The translations under genes and the position numbers were made by a program. A stretch of DNA of 23,864 bases from Clostridiaceae bacterium UBA6110 (GTDB lineage Bacteria; Bacillota; Clostridia; Clostridiales; Clostridiaceae), in NCBI GenBank assembly GCA_002428415.1, contig DIWI01000097.1, positions 1 through 23,864 on the forward strand, written 5' to 3'. Positions 7,693 through 13,729 of the stretch are shown here, in pieces. The notes under the pieces are model-generated. The model saw only the letters and a list, made by a program, of their open reading frames with translations, did not search any database and was not told the DNA's origin. Within the stretch, counting starts at the first letter, position 1, and every line of letters starts with the position of its first letter.

Positions 7693-8193
7693 ATGTTCAA
7701 TAAGGGAGATATGATGATTTATTCATCCCATGGCATTTGCCTTGTGGATGACATTTGCAGCAACAAGTTTCAGGGAGTGGAGAAGGACTATTATGTGCTT
7801 CATCCGATAGCGGACAGGAAGCTTACAATAAGCATACCTGTGGATAATCAGAGCGTAACGATGCTTGAGCTCATTGAGGAGGATGAGGCTGAGAAGATAA
7901 TCGATTCCTTCAGGAAGCCTGGCAGAAGCTGGATAGAGATAAACAACGAAAGAAATCAGATATATGCTGAAACTGTAAAGACAGGAAACCGCAAGGACAT
8001 AGCGGCAATAGTAAATACCCTGATGAGAAGGAAATACAGTGCGGAGCAGGCAGGAAGAAAATTCAGCGACAAGGACAAGAAGCTTCTGAATGTAGTTCAG
8101 GGAATGCTGTTCACGGAGCTGGCAATATCGCTTGGAACTACCTTTGATTTGGTCAACGAGAGGGTGACGGCTCTTCTATCCGATGAAGCGTGA
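7693..8193 (+). CDS. CarD-like (CarD/CdnL/TRCF domain) transcriptional regulator
   Basis: A 166-residue protein whose N-terminal 55 residues (FNKGDMMIYSSHGICLVDDI ... KDYYVLHPIADRKLTISIPVDN) form the Tudor-like RNA-polymerase beta-binding domain seen in CarD, CdnL and TRCF. The rest is a helical domain (ELIEEDEAEKIIDSF ... FTELAISLGTTFDLVNERVTALL) of the type that contacts promoter DNA in CarD. Family members bind RNA polymerase and stabilise open complexes at selected promoters. GAGGG 7 nt upstream supports ATG 7693. The gene is under apparent MarR control, which is unusual for what is often a housekeeping regulator. recA starts 87 nt downstream with no terminator between, so read-through into recA is possible. 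Confidence 0.88.
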   Translation: MFNKGDMMIYSSHGICLVDDICSNKFQGVEKDYYVLHPIADRKLTISIPVDNQSVTMLELIEEDEAEKIIDSFRKPGRSWIEINNERNQIYAETVKTGNRKDIAAIVNTLMRRKYSAEQAGRKFSDKDKKLLNVVQGMLFTELAISLGTTFDLVNERVTALLSDEA

Positions 8194-8237
8194 ACATAGA
8201 CAGAATCAGCTGAGAAGTTCAGAAGAATTATGATAAT

Positions 8238-8273
8238 CAGCCTTTAAGGCTGGGAAGGTTCCGTAAATTACGG
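8238..8273 (+). promoter_or_regulatory. Two small tandem hairpins in the recA leader
   Basis: CAGCC-TTTAA-GGCTG (8238-8252) and CCGTAA-A-TTACGG (8261-8273) lie just upstream of the recA start. The second ends 7 nt before the first possible start codon. They could affect translation initiation or bind a protein; the role is unknown. Confidence 0.4.
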
Positions 8274-8280
8274 ATTTAGG

Positions 8281-9351
8281 ATGAAAATGGTTATAAAGAC
8301 AGACAAACTCGCTGCACTGGATACAGTGATCAGCCAGATAGAGAAACAGTTCGGAAAAGGATCGATAATGAAGCTTGGCGCAAATACTTCCATGGATATC
8401 GAGGTCATTCCTACCGGATGCCTGGCTCTTGACATTGCCCTCGGTGTGGGGGGAGTTCCAAGAGGAAGGGTAATTGAAATATACGGACCTGAATCCTCAG
8501 GAAAGACAACCATCGCTCTGCACATAGTTGCTGAAGCGCAAAAGGCAGGGGGAGCTGCAGCGTTCGTGGATGCAGAGCATGCGCTTGACCCGTCCTATGC
8601 AAAGAGGCTTGGAGTCAATACAGATGACCTCATAGTCTCACAGCCGGATACCGGAGAGCAGGCTCTTGAAATCACCGAGGCACTCGTAAGGTCAAATGCG
8701 ATAGATGTGATAGTGATTGACTCAGTTGCCGCCCTTGTGCCAAGAGCGGAGATAGAAGGTGAGATGGGAGATTCCCATATGGGACTTCAGGCAAGGCTAA
8801 TGTCACAGGCTCTGAGGAAGCTTACCTCTGCTATAAACAAGTCAAACTGCATAGTCATTTTCATAAACCAGCTCAGGGAAAAAATCGGTGTAATGTTTGG
8901 AAGTCCTGAGACAACTACTGGAGGAAGGGCTCTGAAGTTCTATGCGACTATCAGGCTCGATATCAGGAGAATAGACTCCATAAAGACTGCAGATGAAGTA
9001 GTGGGTAACAGGACGAGGATCAAGGTCACCAAGAACAAGGTTGCACCGCCTTTCAAGCAAGCTGAGTTCGATATAATATATAATGGCGGGGTCTCACGAA
9101 CAGGCTGCCTTATAGATATCGGAGTTAATGAGGGGATTGTAGACAAGGGCGGAGCCTGGTTTTCCTACAAGGGAACAAGGCTTGGTCAGGGTAGGGAGAA
9201 CTCCAAGATATTCCTGAAGGATAATCCTTCAATAGCAATTGAAATTGAAAACAGGATCAGAGATAAATTCAAGCTGCCTCTTCTTAAGGAAGAAGAAGTG
9301 GAAAAGATAACTGAAGAATCAGTTAAGAATACAGTGGAAAAGTCTGAATAA
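8281..9351 (+). CDS. recA: Recombinase RecA
   Basis: DNA strand-exchange protein for homologous recombination and SOS induction. At 356 residues it has the usual length. Walker A GPESSGKTT is at 69-77, Walker B VIVIDSVAALVPRAEIEGEMGD near 140, DNA-binding loop L2 with GVMFGSPETTTGGRALKFYA near 205, and an acidic C-terminal tail (EEEVEKITEESVKNTVEKSE). Two start codons are possible: ATG 8281, or ATG 8287, for which AGGA lies 5 nt upstream; the difference is two residues. I see no GAAC-N4-GTTC LexA box in the 87 nt upstream. Either the SOS site lies before the CarD-like gene, which I also do not see, or control differs. A good terminator follows. Confidence 0.97.
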   Translation: MKMVIKTDKLAALDTVISQIEKQFGKGSIMKLGANTSMDIEVIPTGCLALDIALGVGGVPRGRVIEIYGPESSGKTTIALHIVAEAQKAGGAAAFVDAEHALDPSYAKRLGVNTDDLIVSQPDTGEQALEITEALVRSNAIDVIVIDSVAALVPRAEIEGEMGDSHMGLQARLMSQALRKLTSAINKSNCIVIFINQLREKIGVMFGSPETTTGGRALKFYATIRLDIRRIDSIKTADEVVGNRTRIKVTKNKVAPPFKQAEFDIIYNGGVSRTGCLIDIGVNEGIVDKGGAWFSYKGTRLGQGRENSKIFLKDNPSIAIEIENRIRDKFKLPLLKEEEVEKITEESVKNTVEKSE

Positions 9352-9354
9352 GAT

Positions 9355-9391
9355 AAGGCGTTCAAGGGGAATACACCTTGAACGCCTTTGA
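9355..9391 (+). terminator. Intrinsic terminator after recA
   Basis: Perfect 13-bp stem AAGGCGTTCAAGG (9355-9367) / CCTTGAACGCCTT (9376-9388), 8-nt loop, short T-tail. Confidence 0.85.
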
Positions 9392-9554
9392 CACATAGAG
9401 AGATATGCTGCAAATGTAATCACTGCTGAGAAAGTAAAAGCAGATCATAGCAGAAGGCAATTATCAGAATATTTAAAACATTAGCATTTTGAAGCATGGG
9501 AGAGTATTCGGGGGATAATCGTTATTAGATGCTTGTAGCGGACTTCTGCAGCGT

Positions 9555-9583
9555 TTGATTATATTCCGATACGGCGGTATACT
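9555..9583 (+). promoter_or_regulatory. Predicted promoter of a structured RNA
   Basis: TTGATT (9555-9560), exactly 17 nt, TATACT (9578-9583). The start would fall at about 9590, and no long open reading frame follows before the terminator at 9903-9926. Confidence 0.55.
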
Positions 9584-9857
9584 AGTAATAAGCTCCAAGG
9601 AATTCCCAAGACAGAAGACTTATAGAGCCGGATAAAGAAACAGAACATTTCTTCAAACCAAAAGTATCGGTAAAGTAAAATTTACTATACCCTTAAAGAA
9701 AAAGTGAAAAAGGTTTGAAAAAGCACTTGGTCATTGAAATTCAAACAAGCATGTACCATTATGATAAATGCAAAATTTGAAAAGATATGATAAAAGACTT
9801 TGACAAACAAAAAGTAACCAGACCGATAAGGATGAAGATCTCAAGGAGAGAATGCAA

Positions 9858-9881
9858 ATGGGAAACGGAAGTAGAAGGTAA
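9858..9881 (+). CDS. Possible 7-codon peptide ORF inside the candidate RNA
   Basis: AGGAG (9844-9848) lies 9 nt before ATG 9858, which reads MGNGSRR then TAA. An in-frame ATG at 9852 would add two residues. The good ribosome binding site followed by a tiny ORF and a terminator 20 nt on could mean a leader or regulatory peptide. It could equally be chance in a purine-rich stretch. Confidence 0.2.
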   Translation: MGNGSRR

Positions 9882-9900
9882 AGTAAGAGGTATGTTAATA

Positions 9901-9926
9901 AAGGTTCGTTGGAGCCCTTCTTTTTT
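9901..9926 (+). terminator. Intrinsic terminator of the candidate RNA
   Basis: Local hairpin GGTTC-GTTG-GAGCC (9903-9916) followed by CTTCTTTTTT. The same bases can instead close the whole RNA by pairing with its 5' end. Confidence 0.6.
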
Positions 9927-9931
9927 AAAAC

Positions 9932-9959
9932 AATAGTCCTGCAGTGATGCAGGACTATT
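9932..9959 (-). terminator. Terminator of the hpt-like operon
   Basis: Perfect 12-bp stem AATAGTCCTGCA / TGCAGGACTATT with a GTGA (plus strand) loop. On the minus strand it is followed by GTTTT. It sits 7 nt past the hpt-like stop codon. Confidence 0.82.
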
Positions 9960-9966
9960 TAATTTC

Positions 9967-10497
9967 CTATTTTTTTCTCGTAAAGGCTGCTATGTAGGGA
10001 AGGTTCCTGTAATTCTCATCATGGTCAAGCCCGTAGCCAACTACAAATTGATCCGGCATCTCGAAGCAGCGGTAGGCTATAGGGATGTTAAGAAGCCTTT
10101 CTGATGAATTGTCCAGGAGCGTGCATATCTTTAGGCTTGCGGGCCTGCAGAGCTCCAGATGCTGGCGTATGTAGCCTAAAGTAAGGCCGGTGCCTACCAC
10201 ATCCTCCACGAGAAGAACATGACGCCCCAGAATGTCGATATCCAGATCCTTGATGAAGCTGACGACTCTTGTCTGCGCCGTGTCTCCCTTCGGAACTCCG
10301 ATTGCCAGGAAGTCTATCTTCAGTGGAGTGGTAAGACGCCTTGTCAGGTCTGTAAGGAAGAATATGGAGCCTTTTAGGATACTTATGACAATGAGCTCCT
10401 TGCCCTTGTAGTCGCTGTCAATTTCAATTGCCACTTCAGCAATTCTTCTGGCTATCTCATCTTCAGTGAACAGCACTTTCCCTAAACCGTTACTCAC
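9967..10497 (-). CDS. Hpt-like purine phosphoribosyltransferase homolog with altered active site
   Basis: A 176-residue type I phosphoribosyltransferase closest to hypoxanthine phosphoribosyltransferase. The pyrophosphate loop ILKGSIFFLTDLTRRL, PRPP motif VLLVEDVVGTGLTL and C-terminal FEMPDQFVVGYGLDHDENYRNLPY are clear. Three functional positions differ from working HPRTs. The catalytic Asp of the VEDxxDTG motif is Gly102 (codon GGC). The purine-recognising Lys of IKPDYVGFE is Pro139 (NIPIAYRCFE). The Ser-Tyr of the mobile loop is missing (DFLAIGVPKGDTA). So purine salvage activity is doubtful and another substrate or a regulatory role is likely. GTG 10497 is chosen because GGAGG lies 8 nt upstream of it; the ATGs at 10521 and 10503 are before or too close to that site. 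It overlaps the end of the upstream gene by 8 nt. Confidence 0.85.
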   Translation of the reverse strand: MSNGLGKVLFTEDEIARRIAEVAIEIDSDYKGKELIVISILKGSIFFLTDLTRRLTTPLKIDFLAIGVPKGDTAQTRVVSFIKDLDIDILGRHVLLVEDVVGTGLTLGYIRQHLELCRPASLKICTLLDNSSERLLNIPIAYRCFEMPDQFVVGYGLDHDENYRNLPYIAAFTRKK

Positions 10498-11425
10498 CTG
10501 CATTACCTCCAAGCATTCCAAATCTCTTTATGAGAGTATGGAAGTCCTTCTTATACACTATGTTTATGTTTGTTCCTGGATATAGCTTCCTGAGCTGCTC
10601 TACCTTCTTCTTCTTTTCAGAGACGTATTTCTGGTTCATGGTCGTAAGCTCTATGTAGGTATCGAACTTCGGAAGATAGAAGTCAGGAGAGAATGCGAGG
10701 GTGATATTTCCTTCAGCATCCCATTTTATCGGGAAAGTTCTGGGTTCATATTCCCATTCCAGGCAATACATGTCGAGGATCCTTGCGAATTCTTCCTCGG
10801 AGGGGTGCTTGAAGACTACGGCTTTTTTATTCCCGTTGCCGTTTGCCTCTGCTATCTTATTAGCCTCAAGAAGCCTGTTTCTGACAAGGCTTACAATAGC
10901 TTCTGCGGCATCCTTTATGCTCAGCTTGTCTGTATTCAGAGTTAGGTCGTAAAGCAGCGGGTCAGCCCAATCCTTCTCATATATCATGTTTATGTATCTC
11001 TTGTGCTTTCGGTCTGTTATCTCAAGCAGTCTTTCTGAGTCCTGCCTGTCCAGGTGATTGCTCTTCATTACCCTTGAGATACGCATCTCCTGGGAAGCCA
11101 TGATCTTGACATGGACTGCTTCAGGATTCAGGGCGAATATGACCTGGGCACCCATTCCGCTTATTATCGCTGAATGTTCTTTTACAGCCATCCTAAGCTT
11201 GTTTTCCAGAAATTCCGCATAGGTAATCCCGGCTTGTGATGGATTGAGATAATACCCCGGGCTTTCTGAAAGCATATGGAGCTCGTGCTTGCCTGCAATT
11301 TCAGGAAGCCACTCGCTCATTGCAGTTTGCCTTGTGATTATAGGCAGACCAAGGTTCCTTGACACTTCCTCTGCTATTTCGTCCCCAAGGCTTCCTGTCT
11401 GTCTTGATACTGTAATCAATAGCAT
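10490..11425 (-). CDS. Cytidylate-kinase-like domain fused to a PD-(D/E)XK-like (VSR/DUF559-type) domain
   Basis: A two-domain protein of 311 residues. Residues 1-185 match the cytidylate kinase-like P-loop family: LLITVSRQTGSLGDEIAEEV (nucleotide-binding loop), SAIISGMGAQVIF, RISRVMKSNHLDRQDSERLLEITDRKHKRYIN (lid arginines), DWADPLLYDLTLNTDKL. After a polar linker (190-204), residues 205-303 look like a restriction-endonuclease-fold domain: HPSEEEFARILDMYCLEWEYEP, then SPDFYLPKFDTYIELTT with Asp248 and Glu259, then KKKKVEQLRKLYP. The Lys of the D...E-x-K signature is Thr261, so cleavage activity is uncertain. I see no signal peptide. It overlaps the Hpt-like gene by 8 nt, so the two are an operon. 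Function unknown. Confidence 0.75.
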   Translation of the reverse strand: MLLITVSRQTGSLGDEIAEEVSRNLGLPIITRQTAMSEWLPEIAGKHELHMLSESPGYYLNPSQAGITYAEFLENKLRMAVKEHSAIISGMGAQVIFALNPEAVHVKIMASQEMRISRVMKSNHLDRQDSERLLEITDRKHKRYINMIYEKDWADPLLYDLTLNTDKLSIKDAAEAIVSLVRNRLLEANKIAEANGNGNKKAVVFKHPSEEEFARILDMYCLEWEYEPRTFPIKWDAEGNITLAFSPDFYLPKFDTYIELTTMNQKYVSEKKKKVEQLRKLYPGTNINIVYKKDFHTLIKRFGMLGGNAGE

Positions 11426-11562
11426 CTCTTCACCACCCGACTGAATTCAGCTTAATTACATTTTATCACGAATATCATCTTAACTGCATTCATGTGTATC
11501 TGAAATGAAAATAGTCAACTGGAAATTTAAAACAAGAATAAACAGAATATTCTAACTTAATA

Positions 11563-11590
11563 TTGACTAATTATTGGATAGAGCTACAAT
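11563..11590 (+). promoter_or_regulatory. Predicted promoter of the phospholipase C-like gene
   Basis: TTGACT (11563-11568), 16-nt spacer, TACAAT (11585-11590). This gives a leader of about 105 nt. The rest of the 11426-11702 gap is AT-rich and shows no other clear signal. Confidence 0.5.
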
Positions 11591-11702
11591 TTTATCAGAT
11601 GGATTCAAGAATAATCCGAGTGGTACAGGAGATGATGCGAGCTGGAGAAATCCTAGGAATTCCGGTATTTAAAAAGAACATAAGATCAAGGGGGAAATTT
11701 TA

Positions 11703-12596
11703 ATGAAGAAGCTGATTTGCCTGACAATGATCTTTGTATTCACACTTGCAGGAACTGGTGCCGCACTTGCTGGAACTGAAGGCTATAGTGGAAAGAGCCT
11801 GGAAAAGAATATAGCAATAATTGAACTTATCGCTTCCGGTGATGGATATCTTGTAGACGGCGGTGTTCCGTTTGAGTTTGAAACTTCGCCTGAAAATGAC
11901 GGATCGGGTGAAATTAATCCGGAGTGGGCAAGCGGGGGATCTAACCATACTCATCAGTACCTAACTGCAACAGCACTTCAGATCCTAAGGAATGACAAGG
12001 GAGACAAGACCGCTGACCTGCTGGCAAAATATGCGACCACCTTACTGTCCAATTCTGACTGGCCGGATACGAACGAAAATGACTTCAGCCTGTATCTTGG
12101 ACATTTCTACGATCCAAGGACAGGAAAGACGATACTTGGCTTTTCAAGTCCGACTGCATTGTCAAGATTTGTAACCCATGCTGCTAATGCGAAGAAGTAT
12201 TATGCAAAGAACAAGACAGCAGCAATGCAGGAGCTTGGAAGGGCACTGCATTATCTGGCTGACATCAACGTACCGCACCATGCTGCACTTCTAACTGCAT
12301 TGAACTCAAACCATACATCATATGAGAATTTTGCTGATACATACAGGTTGGACTATAAAGCTGACTCGAGCACCCTTTACAGCGTCACAACAATTGATGC
12401 AAAGAAGAACCTTGCAGGATACTGCAAAGAGATAATTGACCTGTCAGCCTACCATGCCCTGGGTTATGTTGGACCTGCAACATCCGGAGATTACATTGTG
12501 ATGGGAACAGCCGCAAAAGCCACCATGGAGTATTCCCAGGAAATAATGGCTGCATTCCTGTATAACTTCCTAAGGTCGGTAGGCGCTGTGAGATGA
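11703..12596 (+). CDS. Secreted zinc-dependent phospholipase C-like protein
   Basis: An exported 297-residue metalloenzyme of the alpha-toxin/PC-PLC/P1-nuclease superfamily. The signal peptide is MKKLICLTMIFVFTLAGTGAALA with probable cleavage after Ala23. A propeptide of about 50 residues follows, then Trp75, which in bacterial PLCs becomes the N-terminal zinc ligand after processing. The other ligands can be matched: His82/His84 (SNHTHQYLTATAL), Asp119 or Asp122 (NSDWPD), His134 (GHFYDP), His183, Asp187 and His192/193 (ALHYLADINVPHH), His204 and Glu208 (NHTSYENFAD). No C-terminal C2-like membrane-binding domain is present, so it resembles the short B. cereus enzyme rather than alpha-toxin. 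Substrate could be phospholipid or nucleic acid. GGGGGA-type site upstream; single gene. Confidence 0.88.
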   Translation: MKKLICLTMIFVFTLAGTGAALAGTEGYSGKSLEKNIAIIELIASGDGYLVDGGVPFEFETSPENDGSGEINPEWASGGSNHTHQYLTATALQILRNDKGDKTADLLAKYATTLLSNSDWPDTNENDFSLYLGHFYDPRTGKTILGFSSPTALSRFVTHAANAKKYYAKNKTAAMQELGRALHYLADINVPHHAALLTALNSNHTSYENFADTYRLDYKADSSTLYSVTTIDAKKNLAGYCKEIIDLSAYHALGYVGPATSGDYIVMGTAAKATMEYSQEIMAAFLYNFLRSVGAVR

Positions 12597-12754
12597 TGTT
12601 CAATTGAATAGGTTCTGTTGTACGCCTGATGCCAAGGATGTGGTTAAAATTGAAATCTCGGATAGATTGATAAAAAATAACATGTTAAAATTAATCAAGG
12701 AAATCTTCAGATTTCACTTGTTTACTGCATGACATTATGCAAGGAGGTACAGGG

Positions 12755-13633
12755 ATGAACAGAATAGTACCACATCTATGGTATGACAAAGAAGCGCGTG
12801 AGGCAGCTGAGTTCTATGTTTCAATTTTTCCTGACTCGATGATTACTGGAGGTGCTGTCCTCGAGGATACGCCGTCAGGTACTGCGGAGACAGTCACGGT
12901 TAGTCTTACCGGACAGGACTTCATGCTCTTGTCTGCTGGTCCGTATTTCCAATTCAATCCTTCAATATCCTTGAGGGTGGACTGCAGCAAGGCTGATGAG
13001 GTGGATACTCTCTGGGGAAGGCTATCAGATGGCGGAAGTATACTTATGGAGCTTGACACCTATCCTTTCAGCGCGAGATACGGGTGGTGTGCAGACAAAT
13101 ATGGGCTTTCATGGCAGATAATGCAGGTGGAAGGGGAGATAAAGCAGAAGATCACGCCGACACTCCTGTTCGTGGGAGAACAGTATGGCAGAGCTGAAGA
13201 AGCCATAAGCTTCTACTCTGAAGTCTTCAAGGATTCAAAGCCTGGAGACATCACAAGATATGGAGAGGGATTGGAGTTCGACAAACCGGGAACTGTAATG
13301 TATGCTTCATTTTCCCTGGAAGGGATGGACTTTGCTGCCATGGACAGCGGCTATGCCCATGAGTTCCAATTCAATGAGGCTATATCATTTATAGTGAACT
13401 GCGACACTCAGGAGGAGATAGATTATTATTGGGACAGGCTTTCCTTTGTGCCCGAAGCTGAACAATGCGGATGGCTGAAGGATAAGTTTGGTGTTTCATG
13501 GCAGATCGTACCAGCTTCAATGGATGAGATGATGAAGACAGGTGACAGTGAAAAGATCAGGCGAGTCACTGAAGCATTCCTGAAAATGAAGAAATTCGAC
13601 ATCGCGCTCCTTGAGAAGGCCTTTGAAGGCTAA
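12755..13633 (+). CDS. Tandem PhnB-like / VOC superfamily protein
   Basis: A 292-residue protein made of two copies of the PhnB-like domain (once called 3-demethylubiquinone-9 3-methyltransferase domain) of the glyoxalase/VOC fold. Copy 1 is IVPHLWYDKEAREAAEFYVSIFPDS ... GWCADKYGLSWQIM; copy 2 is ITPTLLFVGEQYGRAEEAISFYSEVFKDS ... GWLKDKFGVSWQIVP. Both retain FQFNPSIS/FQFNEAIS and the closing SWQI. The family covers metal-binding lyases and resistance proteins, but most PhnB-like members are uncharacterised and no substrate can be assigned. ATG 12755 is chosen over 12737 because AAGGAGG (12741-12747) lies 7 nt upstream of it. A strong shared terminator follows. Confidence 0.92.
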   Translation: MNRIVPHLWYDKEAREAAEFYVSIFPDSMITGGAVLEDTPSGTAETVTVSLTGQDFMLLSAGPYFQFNPSISLRVDCSKADEVDTLWGRLSDGGSILMELDTYPFSARYGWCADKYGLSWQIMQVEGEIKQKITPTLLFVGEQYGRAEEAISFYSEVFKDSKPGDITRYGEGLEFDKPGTVMYASFSLEGMDFAAMDSGYAHEFQFNEAISFIVNCDTQEEIDYYWDRLSFVPEAEQCGWLKDKFGVSWQIVPASMDEMMKTGDSEKIRRVTEAFLKMKKFDIALLEKAFEG

Positions 13634-13662
13634 GGAATAAGCAGGCAGCATATAAAAAAGAC

Positions 13663-13698
13663 AAAAGGAAAGCAGCCGGGTGCGGCTGCTTTCCTTTT
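13663..13698. terminator. Bidirectional terminator between the VOC gene and the RsgI-like gene
   Basis: Perfect 15-bp stem (13663-13677 with 13684-13698), 6-nt loop, with an A-run on one side and a T-run on the other, between convergent genes. Confidence 0.92.
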
Positions 13699-13729
13699 AT
13701 ACGGATACGATAAACATCACGTGTAATGG

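Larger units (their letters stand above)
9590..9926 (+). ncRNA. Candidate structured non-coding RNA between recA and the hpt-like gene
   Basis: No long ORF lies here on either strand. The predicted 5' end GCTCCAA (9592-9598) is the exact complement of TTGGAGC (9909-9915) just before the T-run. The helix continues past one G-G mismatch through GAATT (9600-9604) with GGTTC (9903-9907). Ends that pair with each other are typical of 6S, RNase P or tmRNA-class RNAs. Inside, TTCAAACC (9652-9659) pairs with GGTTTGAA (9712-9719) and encloses a hairpin at 9669-9691 (GGTA-AGTAAA / TTTACT-TACC around an A-A mismatch). The signature GAGGAAAGTCC of RNase P and the tmRNA tRNA-like ends are absent, so no known class is claimed. 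The alternative is a leader or decayed sequence. Confidence 0.45.

Noticed and set aside
9590..9926. Candidate RNA being RNase P RNA, tmRNA or SRP RNA
   Set aside because: The conserved RNase P GAGGAAAGTCC, the tmRNA tRNA-like ends and tag ORF, and the SRP signature were not found. Only the size and end-pairing are similar.
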